NCBI RefSeq assembly: GCF_949628265.1
Contig: NC_088788.1
Span: 28,196,335 to 28,260,334 of the forward strand
Direction of reading: 5' to 3'
DNA length: 64,000 nucleotides
DNA from: Cloeon dipterum
Taxonomy: Eukaryota; Arthropoda; Insecta; Ephemeroptera; Baetidae
Shown here piece by piece: positions 38,001 to 64,000 of this stretch. Made by a program: the position numbers and the translations under genes. Each line of letters starts with the position of its first letter. Position 1 is the first letter of the stretch. The notes beneath the pieces are model-generated. The model ran no database searches and was not told the origin of the DNA. It saw nothing but the letters and a program-made list of their open reading frames with translations.

Positions 38001-41000
38001 AAACTGATTCCAGAAAAGCGCGGTCCCATTCGAAAAATGTGGTGGGAAAGACTCCAGGTACCAATTATTTCTGACTGGGTGAATTGTCGTCAGTAACCTT
38101 TGCACTTTGTTATTAGGGCTGTCAAAGAGTTGTAGAGGACTGGCAAAAAATCATTCAGGTTCATTCCCTTGTTGTGACTCCACATGAAGATGTCTACACT
38201 TGGCTGAAGTACGCGTCGTTGTGCAGAAAATCTGGAAGGCTGGCAAGTTGATTGTAAAATGATGTAATTCAAAGTGCGTTAACTGAGTCTCTTACAGATG
38301 CTTTCGCACAAAACGCTCACCTTGCTGCTAGGAATTGATCCTAGCCTGCAGCCAGACCAACCGTTGCCTTCAAACCATCCTCAGGTTACTTTTGCCTACA
38401 CTAAACACATGTGGATGTCTGGTCAGAGAGAAGAAGCATTCAAGTAATATCCTTAAAGAAAACAAAATCCTGTTACTAATCTCTGAAAAATTTCCAGTCA
38501 ACTGCACAGATTTGTACAGTCAACCCTGAATCCGCTTTCGAGCCAGATTTGCCCACAAGAAGATGCTAAAATGCAGGACCGAAGACGCCGACTTTTGGCC
38601 AGGTGTTACTTGAAGTTGGGCGAGTGGCAAGAAGCCATTCAAGGGATCACAGAAGAATCAATTCCTGCTGTACTGCAATACTACTCTGCCGCAACTGACC
38701 ATGATAGTGGCTGGTACAAAGCCTGGCATGCTTGGGCTTACATGAACTTTGAGACAGTTCTCTTCTACAAACAACAGCTGCTGCAGCAACAACAACCGCC
38801 ACCACCACCAACACCACCACAGATTACAGAATTAAGCTCTCAGAAGTCTATGGTAATTTTAACTCATCATGCATCGTATTCTTTTTTAAAGACTAAACTA
38901 TTTTAGATGTTTGCTATTAAAAGCGACAAGAGAGTAAATATGATTAAACCATGTATTTGTGAAGCGGTTTTTTACTTGTTTTATATTTCAGACAACTGAA
39001 GCGTTGATGGACATAACAAAGAATGCAGTGCAAGGTTTCTTCCGCTCGATTTCTCTGTCGCACGGCAGCTCACTGCAAGACACACTACGTTTGCTTACTC
39101 TTTGGTTTGATTATGGCCAGTGGGCACCTGTTTATGAGGCCCTTGTTGAGGGCATCCGCACAATCGAAATCAACACCTGGCTTCAAGTGATTCCCCAGTT
39201 GATTGCCCGAATAGACACTCCGCGCGCCCAGGTTGGAAGACTTATCCATCACCTACTCATGGACATCGGCAAACACCATCCTCAGGCCCTGGTGTATCCA
39301 CTCACGGTGGCTTGCAAGTCCGCGACAACAGCTCGCAGAAATGCTGCCAACAAACTGTTGAAGAATATGTGCGAGCACAGCTCTAGTTTGGTGCAGCAAG
39401 CTATCATGGTTAAATAATCCAGTTGCCAACGTTGCTTTTTGTATCAACTTTAGTTTAATTTGTCAGGTGTCGGATGAACTCATACGTGTTGCCATTTTGT
39501 GGCACGAACTTTGGCACGAGGGTCTGGAAGACGCCAGCAGGCTGTACTTTGGAGAGCGTAATGTCAAGGGAATGTTTGAAAAACTGGAGCCCCTGCACAC
39601 CATGATCCAGAAAGGTCCGCAGACTCTAAAAGAAACTTCATTCACACAAGCATATGGCAGGGACCTGCAGGATGCTCAAGAATACTGTAACAGATACAAG
39701 GTATCGCACTTTTTGAGGGCACTTAAACCATCAAAACGCCTGTTAAATGCTGATGAGTAAAATTCAGCCAATTTTTACATTCACATCATACTTTTTAATT
39801 TTCTTTGATTATTTGCTTGCAGCCTAAAATTTTTAAATTAAATGTTTGTTAAAACTTGCAAATTTAATCATTTTAATTTTTCATCCTTAGGTGTCTGGCA
39901 ATGTTAGAGATTTAAACCAGGCGTGGGATCTTTACTACCACGTATTCCGACGCATTTCCCGGCAGTTGCCGCAATTAGTTACCCTGGAGCTGCACTATGT
40001 CTCGCCAAAGCTGCTGCTCTGCCAGGACCTTGAGCTGGCGGTGCCTGGCTCATACAATCCTGGTCAGCCACCAATCAGAATCGCCAGCATTGTGCCCTCC
40101 CTGAGTGTGATTTCATCAAAGCAACGGCCAAGAAAATTGAGCATCAAAGGCTCCAATGGAAAGGAGTACATGTTCTTGCTCAAGGGCCATGAAGATTTGC
40201 GACAGGACGAGCGAGTCATGCAACTCTTTGGGTTGGTTAACACCCTGTTAATCAACGACCCAGACACATTCAGGAGAAATCTCACCATTCAGGTAGGCTT
40301 CAGTTTTGTTAATAGTCTATGTGAAAGTTGCTCCAGATCTTGCTTAATGTCATTGGTGCATTTCGCTTAGGCTGGATCGTATTTAATTATTTTTGTCTTT
40401 GATATAACAACTGATTTGAATAATTTAAAATAATACTCCTTTTAGGCATGATGTGCAGATTTAGTATTTATTTTTGTTAAATTTGCAGCGTTACGCTGTT
40501 ATCCCGCTGTCAACAAACAGTGGTCTCATCGGCTGGGTTCCTCACTGCGACACTCTCCATACTTTGATCAGAGATTACAGGGAGAAAAAGAAAATTCTAC
40601 TCAACATAGAGCATAGAATTATGCTTCGGGTATAACTGCTGAACTTAAATTAGTGTACACAGCGCTCATACTGTTTCTGACAGATGGCTCCTGACTACGA
40701 CCACTTGACCCTCATGCAGAAAGTTGAAGTTTTTGAGCATGCGCTGGAACATACTCAAGTAATACTCTTAAATTTTCATTAACGATTGGCAATTTAAGTT
40801 TTTCAACCTAGGGAGATGACCTTGCGCGTCTCCTTTGGCTCAAGTCGCCTTCATCAGAGGTTTGGTTTGACCGACGCACCAACTACACGCGTTCATTAGC
40901 CGTCATGTCCATGGTCGGCTACATCCTTGGTCTAGGCGACCGGCATCCTTCCAACCTCATGCTGGACCGATTGAGTGGGAAAATTCTGCACATCGACTTC

Positions 41001-42115
41001 GGCGACTGCTTTGAAGTGGCCATGACCAGAGAAAAGTTCCCGGAAAAGATCCCCTTTAGATTAACTCGAATGCTGATCAACGCCATGGAAGTGACTGGCA
41101 TTGAAGGCACCTACCGCCGCACCTGCGAATCGGTCCTCAATGTTTTGAGGTGCAACAAAGATAGTCTGATGGCTGTTCTTGAGGCATTTGTCTATGACCC
41201 ACTGCTTAACTGGCGCCTAATGGACAGGTTGGTCATTCTAATATTTATAGAATGGGGTTTCAACAGGCTAGCATCAAATCGTGTTAAAAACACGTACTTT
41301 CTTGCATTTTCATCTTATGCTTACATTTAGCATTTAGAGGAGTTTCTTCAAAACCAATATTTTTCCATTTATGGTGTCAGAGACTTTTATTGGTGGGTAG
41401 TAAATTAATTGCGTTCACGAAATACCTAAAAGCTGAAAAGAAAATTTTGAATTTAATTGTGTCAAAACTATTAATAAATTTACTCCCTGTTACTCTAGAA
41501 GATCAATTTCTCCCATTACCTCTGCCCCAAGGGCTAAATGTTTCATACAATATTCGGTAATACCCAGTGGGGAATAACTGGGCTGCAAAAGTGCCCCTGT
41601 GAACTTGTAATCTCTTCAATGCAGGTTTTTGATGGTCTATATTTTTAGTGCCACGACAAAAACTAAAACTACCCGATCAAAAACTGGTGAGCCATCAGAC
41701 ATGCTGCCTTCATCCCAAGAAACAGCTGAAATGATAGATGATAATTCCATTAGTCTGGGTGTATCGCAAGCAACAACCAAGAAAAATCTGACCGGAAGCC
41801 TGGACAATGGAGAGGGTAAGTTTGAATTGATTATTCATCAAAACAAGTCTGTCAACCACTGCTATAATCTAGAGGGCGCTCAAAATAAGAAGGCTCTCCA
41901 AATCATAACCAGAGTCCGAGAGAAGCTAACAGGCCGCGATTTCTCGCACGAATCTGAGGTGCTTACTGTTCAACAGCAGGTAGACTTGCTGGTGCAGCAG
42001 GCCACCTCAAACGAAAACCTCTGCCAGTGTTATATTGGATGGTGAATATTTGCAATACTTTGAAATCAAGCATTCTCAATATATATTCTCTCATTCCAGG
42101 TGTCCGTTTTGGTAA
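32047..42115 (+). CDS. Tor: Target of rapamycin (Tor) serine/threonine kinase
   Basis: Catalytic subunit of TORC1 and TORC2, controlling growth, translation and autophagy in response to nutrients. Twenty-seven exons close in phase to 2488 residues, the normal length: 32047-32139, 32198-32327, 32381-32616, 32668-33069, 33124-33377, 33434-33602, 33657-33785, 33867-34140, 34191-34388, 34862-35379, 35430-36023, 36080-36921, 36981-37185, 37249-37821, 37872-38057, 38117-38242, 38298-38443, 38498-38852, 38992-39408, 39467-39700, 39891-40292, 40489-40629, 40684-40758, 40812-41227, 41649-41815, 41873-42041, 42100-42115. HEAT repeats fill residues 1 to about 1280, FAT about 1349-1940, then FRB, kinase and FATC (separate entry). 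The protein ends GWCPFW, as Tor proteins do. Exon 18 carries a Gln/Pro-rich loop (about residues 1783-1800). One intron starts with GC (after 38242); the rest are GT-AG. No frameshift or missing catalytic residue. Confidence 0.98.
34389..34861 (+). other. Tor intron 9
   Basis: AT-rich intron of 473 nt; nothing else in it. Confidence 0.85.
39467..42115 (+). other. Tor: Tor FRB, kinase and FATC domains
   Basis: FRB begins with [20 protein letters not shown]; the serine contacting rapamycin-FKBP12 in other species is present as S1973 in DASRLYFGE, so rapamycin sensitivity is expected. Kinase: ATP-binding lysine K2125 in [14 protein letters not shown], catalytic loop GLGDRHPSN with D2276, metal-binding DFG D2295 in HIDFGDCFE. 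The insert between kinase and FATC (exon 25) is rich in Thr, Lys and Ser, as in the regulatory insert of other Tor proteins. FATC is the last 33 residues or so, ending [14 protein letters not shown]. Confidence 0.97.
41228..41648 (+). other. Tor intron 24
   Basis: AT-rich intron of 421 nt between the kinase exon and the regulatory-insert exon, donor AGGTTGGT and acceptor TTTTTAG. Nothing else in it. Confidence 0.85.
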
Positions 42116-42209
42116 GGCTTGTTGAAAGATTGAGGAAAATGATTAAATTGCGCTTCATAGTTGATTTTATTACTTTTTATGATGTACATGTTGCGTTGAA
42201 GTTTGTAAA

Positions 42210-42215
42210 AATAAA
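42210..42215 (+). terminator. Tor: Tor poly(A) signal
   Basis: AATAAA 95 nt downstream of the Tor stop codon, the first canonical signal on this strand. Confidence 0.65.
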
Positions 42216-42250
42216 ACACGTTTGTGACTTCAAATAATATATTCTAAAGC

Positions 42251-42256
42251 TTTATT
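42251..42256 (-). terminator. unc-104: Candidate unc-104 poly(A) signal
   Basis: AATAAA on the minus strand, about 1.23 kb after the unc-104 stop and only about 40 bp from the Tor signal on the opposite strand. Confidence 0.5.
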
Positions 42257-43485
42257 TTGGAATTCTGCCAATGAAACAATAATATTAGTACATACAATAA
42301 TAACAGTTTCGCAATTTTGGGTGTGACACTTACAGAGGACTAACAAATAATATCACTGATGAGCTCAGATTTGAAATACGATTGCATTGGAATGAAACAG
42401 GAAATCAAGTTTGGATCTTAAAATTACATAAAAAATCTTAAATTATTAGCTGCTCCGAATTTCAACCAGATTGAAATTTTGTGTCACAAATTATTGAAGT
42501 CCCATATTCATTAGAATGTGAAGATGCATTCTTTACTTGTTAAGACTTTTTGATCCAATTTGCAAAAACTTGACTTCGGACAAGAGCATGTAGTGCGCAC
42601 CAAGGCTACTAGTGCCTGTCCCCTTGACTCTCCACCTCTTATCAGTTACATCATAGTGAGATAATACTTGGTGCTATACATACACATGTTAAGAGTTAAA
42701 TACAAGCAGTAGTAGTTTTGCTGTTACATGAGATCAATCGTAATCTTTGGATATTTCATGTATTTTCATCTTTTTTTGCAGTGGTGGTTTGGCGTTAGAA
42801 TGCGCGCGCGGTGCTCAAATCAGGAGGCTAATTCATAATCACTCGCAATATCAGTGGCCAGTCCAATTTTGTCATGGCGGGGATTAAAAATGCAAAATGA
42901 GTCTCAGGGCAGAATCATAGAAATGTACTCTGTGTCAGTCTTGGGAATTCGTAAATCAAATTGGTAAATTAAAAATTTGTTACCAAAATAATCAGAGATT
43001 CAAAGTAAATCATTTGGTCCAAACGAAATAAAAAATGGCCTGTTGACTGACCACACAGGTAACATCTCGTTCCTTAAAATAACTCAGCCTACAAATGCAG
43101 CAGCCAATTATCTCCTCGAACAGTATTTACACGAATGAACAGACAGGCAAGCTCCGACCGACTGAAGCTATGGGGCAATGAGATACATCAACCATAATAA
43201 ATACATTGACTAAAAGAGAAGAAACCGTCTCTATTCCAGTATCAGATTATCACAGAAAATAAAATTGCGGGAAAAGTAGCAAATATCAGCGTTTGAAGCG
43301 ACTAGAAACAGAAAACATTGACAAGCGTGATTTGCCAAGCGTCTGCAAATGAAAGGGGCTTACAGTGATTCTTTTTATCCTCTTTTAAGTTTTGTCGTTA
43401 ATTAACCATCTTATTTTTAAATTTATATTCAATGCGGCTTGCTCGTGCTTGCTTGCATTCACTTTGCTGGCTCGATCTCCTCCAA

Positions 43486-59884
<16,399 letters not shown>

Positions 59885-60240
59885 CTTTCTGCGTCTGTAA
59901 TCACAGGTCAGCGGGTTTTAACAGGTGGAGGACGGCACGAGAGGGTGTCGACCCACTTTCGCGAACGGGGTGCGACTCAGGGGTAAAAAACTAGAGCAGG
60001 AGCCACTAGCAGTGAAGCCGAGCGAGGTGGAAGCCCCCAACGGGGCCCGGGGCTCTCAGCGGGGGGCGCATCTCATCGAGACCGTCCGTGTCGCGGCCCT
60101 GCTGCACTGACTGACACCCAAGATGGTGGAAAATTCTGGCCGAGGAAAGTGGGTGACGTCAGTTGGGCGCCGGCGCACCGGCTGCCAGCAGGGAAAGGTC
60201 ATCGCGGCGCCCGCTGCTCAATTCAACACTAGGCCCACGC
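59885..60240 (-). promoter_or_regulatory. GC-rich island at the 5' end of unc-104
   Basis: GC- and CpG-rich block immediately upstream of the start codon, with a perfect CRE octamer TGACGTCA at 60154-60161. By position and composition it is the likely proximal promoter or first-exon region. If the acceptor at 59895-59900 is used, the leader exon is further upstream. Confidence 0.45.
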
Positions 60241-63200
60241 AATATTTTCCGAGCCGAATCCAAAACAAACGGTGTAATGGATTTGTGTCGACGGACGACA
60301 AATGCCTGAATTCCAAATTGATATTTATTGGATATTGGAAACGTGAGCACGGAGCTGCGCTTTCAATGCTTCTGGTTGATGCATATTCAATGCAATTTTT
60401 TTATTCAAAAATTATAATTGGTTACTGTTACGTGCTCCTCGTTTATAAAACTCTTTACTTTCGTATTTGCTCAAGGGGATAAATGTACTTCATTTTTTAT
60501 TTATTATAGAACATTTAGGAACTTGTGAAAAAATTCATAACAATTGTTAACAATATAATACGAATCACAGAAACGAAAAAATGTTTTCAATTCTCCCTTT
60601 ACTTGATATTTTTTCTATGGTAAAATTGTGTTTAAGCGGGAAATTTTAATCAGACACTGCTTTAAATCCTGCGGATACTTAACCTTTAAGCTCGTAATGT
60701 TTGATGTCCTTACAATGACGTCATCAAAATCATTAACAGCCTCGGTTTATTTTACTGCAAGCTAAGTGTGTTTTCAAACTGTTAATAATCTCACACATGC
60801 AATTATTAAATTCGCCACTAAAACTATATTTCGAGATAAAAATCTAGCATCCCTCCAATTTGTAAGTTAATTTCAATGTTCAGATTTTTTTATAAACTAA
60901 TTATGTTTGAAAGTACGAGTGGAGTTGTTGCTCCTGTGGCTGTACGTGCTCGGGCACGGCAGAGCGATACACAGAATTGAGAGAGCAAAAAAATTAATTT
61001 GGAAAAACTAAATTTTTCTACGTAAACGCTAGACACACGTTTTCGACCTTAGTGCTGGCATTTTGCGTTTCCTTATTTAATGGTGAAAATATCTAAAAAT
61101 TCTGTTCACTTTAGTACATATTAAACCCTCAAGCCTTTCCGAATAGAAAGGCGTGATCGCGATTTTTACGTCCCGCTGTCTGGAAAGCCACCACCTTCAT
61201 AACCATCTTGCGAATCATATCACATAAAATGTAAACGCAATAAAGCTACAAAGCTCCGCAGCGGACTATTGCAGCCGCCGGTTTACGCAGCCCACGCAAT
61301 CCTGTAATACATTTTGCAACTTCAAAGGACATTGGCAGTGCACCCTTGGGCTCAGCCTTTAATTACAGAATTGCAAACTTTCTCAACCACCCCCAGGCGC
61401 GGGAATGAACGCATGCAGCAGCTAGTTCCTACCGCAGCCCTAGTGACATTGAGCTGTCGGAAGTGGAACGGAGCCCGAAATTGTTTCCATTTGTCGGAAT
61501 CCAGAAAATCATCGCGAAAATCGATACGGAATTGAGCAAGGCTGACGTCGGCGTGCGCACCAGCCAATGGGCTCAGGGCGGGCGGGCGCATGAGTAGGGA
61601 AGCTGCGGCATTGATACCCTCTCTCACTCTCTGGCAACATACACTCACACGGCAGTCGCAAAAATCAATATGCACACCCCGCTGCCGCCGCCGCGCTTGT
61701 TCTCCACACAACATATTCGCCCGGCGGCCTTTTTTTATTTTTCCTCTTCGCCACCCCGTGCTTCCCTTCAGGAAAAGCGAAACACGTCCCTGAAGATTGC
61801 AAAAATGAAAAGGGCGTGCACCGAGCGAGACTCGTCGTCTCTTGGGTCACTTTTTCTGTATTCGCTGGACGGAAAAATCGAACGGAACAGCTGAATTCTG
61901 TATTCGGACTTTTATGTTTTGGTGATGGTCTTTTTTGTGCAAGTAATTACGAAAACTCGTTTTCCACGAAGGACGTCTATACCAAAATTGAATAGTAAAT
62001 ACCGAACCGAGTACCACAAATGCATTTTTGCCCCTCTACCTATTTCAAAATCTGAGATTTGAAATTAAATAAAAATATATTTGTATGCGACAAGAAAATA
62101 AGGAAAATCTGGAGCAGCATGAACAGTGTTCGTAGGTATTTTAAATTGGTAGGGATCTTGGGGCATTAGTTTTTTTGCCCATATAAATCTTCAAAAAAGG
62201 CAGTTTTTTCTCATTTCTTCCAGAGAGCGCAGACAGACGAGACAGATACGCCATACGCGACCATGCCTTACAAGAACTATATTAAATCTCTAGTAGATAA
62301 AAAAACAGGAGCTGAAAATGTGCTGCACACAAAGTTGCCTTTCGGCGGCCTCAAAAGGAAATTTAACCTTCGAAGAAAAATGTTATTATCCTCGGGAGAG
62401 AGCGGGTGATGAGCACCACATCTCCTCTCAAGAGAGCGTCAGCCAGGCGGACAGAGAAAAATGACACGCCATTCAAGATAAATAAACGCGAACAGACGGC
62501 CATTTTCCGGTTTTGCTACTGCGATGGCTGGAAATATTGGCTCACGAGTAAACTCTCTACGAGGGAGTTCATTTGTTTTCGTTTCAGCAGCGCACGTCCT
62601 CCAAGCAGACTCAGAGCTCTCGCGTGCAGATTTAAAGCGGGGTGAGTGGGTGGTGTTGCAGTGGTTGATTAGCGGGCAACGACACACAAGCCGGCGACGA
62701 GCGACTCCTACGCTTTTTGCGTGTTATCTTAGCAAGGAGCACAGTGGCCAAATAACATCTAGGGTTGTCACCTGATCAAATAATAAAGGAAGCAGCTACT
62801 AAAATGATACTTCAAGAGTCCGCGATAGTTGATTCCATTGTTTGTTCTCGTTATTGTAGTTCCTGTGAAATGTTTAGCCCACTATAAAAAGGTACAAATC
62901 AATCGCTCAAAATCCAGTTTAATATCCATATGACTTGCATTGAAATAACATAAATGGTGATAATTTTTTATAGTAACCATAATAAGATGCACAATCCAAG
63001 TACTCTAGGTGTGAAACAATTGTTTTCTACTTCAAATCACATCAGGCAAAATAAGACAATATTTATAAAAACCCAAACGAGTTATTTGCAATTTGCAATA
63101 GTTATTATTATCTATTTCAATGCAACACCATACGCTATGCCCCATGGCAACCCTAAATTCAACATCTGTGTTAGCAAAGGGGAACCTAAAGCAGTCCTCT

Positions 63201-64000
63201 TTTGTCTATCTTGGAAGGCGTAATGCTGAAATATAGCTGCACTTTGTTTTCATTGTGCCGCCTATGACGTACCTTTGTTCCGGCGGGACTTCATTAAGTC
63301 AAAAAAGTTGCTTGAATTAGGGTTTATAGGGGGCGAAGTTGGACATGAAAAATAGAGGCAAATTAGATTTCCTCCCAGTTGTGTCTCGTGACATGGTTTC
63401 TTCAGACGACCGGTGCTAAAAAAAAAAAATTGGGAAGAACGTTTTAACTTTTGAGACTCAAACAAACATAGGTCAAGCTAGTCAGAAAAACATTATTTCG
63501 ATTGATTTTTTGCTTGTGTCGTTATTTCTTTCCACTTATTAATTTAAAAAATACCGATGAAAAGCTCTTTCAAGAATTATTTCGTAATTCAACGAGCTGT
63601 TAAAATCAACGTTAGTGTTGTAATTGTCTACAAATGAAACCCCTAATGCATGAAATCTGGCGGACTTGTAAAGGCGCCAAACAAGATATATAAACTTTTG
63701 TTGTCTCATAAAAAATTCTACACTTCTGTACATGTGGGCACTGATCAAATTTAAAGGTGATCGAACCCTTCCCCGAAGGCGACCAGCGCTTCTTCAAGAC
63801 GAAAACCAAGGGAGGCTGAGAGAACACTGATTGATTTATGAGCGCGTGACGTCAAGAAGTCGGCTGGGATTCGCAACTTTTCTACTTACTCACCGCCAGA
63901 TTCTTACGTTCTGTCGATGGAATGCTAAGTCTCAAGCTGTCACTCTCTGAGCACAAAATCACTAAAAATGACATTGAAAGTAAGAGACTCAATTTTTAAG
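60241..64000. other. Upstream flank of unc-104
   Basis: AT-rich sequence with a GC-richer block around 61260-61900 and 62220-62740. CRE octamers at 60717-60724 and 63847-63854. No complete gene recognised; a short coding-like segment at 63757-63819 is discussed in findings. Confidence 0.55.

Larger units (their letters stand above)
42116..43485. other. Convergent 3' UTRs of Tor and unc-104
   Basis: Non-coding and AT-rich. Tor has a plus-strand AATAAA at 42210-42215, 95 nt after its stop. Minus-strand AATAAA signals at 42251-42256 and 42166-42171 are the first canonical ones for unc-104, implying a 3' UTR of about 1.2-1.3 kb that fills the gap. Confidence 0.6.

Noticed and set aside
60717..60724. 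Possible tRNA or other small RNA genes elsewhere, and CRISPR-like or transposon repeats
   Set aside because: Apart from tRNA-Ala I found no second B-box with a cloverleaf, no spaced direct repeats, and no terminal inverted repeats or transposase/reverse-transcriptase reading frame by eye; a program could still find decayed elements.

Overview
The window is animal nuclear DNA, almost certainly from an insect. It carries a Sidestep-family axon-guidance receptor, an unc-104/KIF1A kinesin with insect-type wording, full-length Tor, a brain-type uncoupling protein (UCP4), a tRNA-Ala of the eukaryotic (Bombyx-like) kind, and introns obeying GT-AG rules. Many introns are only 47-60 nt, intergenic DNA is AT-rich with CpG-containing islands, and I saw no transposon coding sequence, so the genome looks compact. 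I cannot name the species.

Layout: 1-3322 non-coding (intron or upstream of the Sidestep gene, whose first exons lie outside). 3323-16700 (+): twelve exons of the Sidestep-family gene, ending in a PDZ-ligand-like tail. 16701-19318: convergent 3' regions. 19319-24943 (-): a five-exon gene for a 376-residue helix-hairpin-helix protein with a Myc-like nuclear signal, of unknown function. 24944-27406: promoter of that gene and empty spacer. 27407-30442 (-): UCP4, seven coding exons, 319 residues, with a likely 5' leader exon near 30.9 kb. 31230-31301 (-): tRNA-Ala(AGC). 32047-42115 (+): Tor, 27 exons, 2488 residues, reconstructed with every splice phase closing. 42116-43485: very short tail-to-tail gap. 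43486-59884 (-): unc-104, 29 coding exons, 1678 residues, all phases closing. 59885-64000: its promoter side, including a GC-rich island.

The genes do not form one pathway. Three of them (Sidestep receptor, KIF1A-type transporter, UCP4) are commonly neuronal, and Tor is the growth-control kinase, but their adjacency is probably ordinary gene order. I did not find a clearly new multi-gene system. The most interesting signals are inside the genes: a duplicated, phase-compatible alternative exon in unc-104 (48734-49001); a stop-free 57-nt intron just before the Tor FATC domain; a GC-AG intron in Tor; a possible 3-nt micro-exon at the unc-104 K-loop; two NAGNAG acceptors in the helix-hairpin-helix gene; and a possible upstream ORF in the UCP4 leader. 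Exon borders were worked out by hand from reading frame, splice consensus and family knowledge; there is no transcript evidence.
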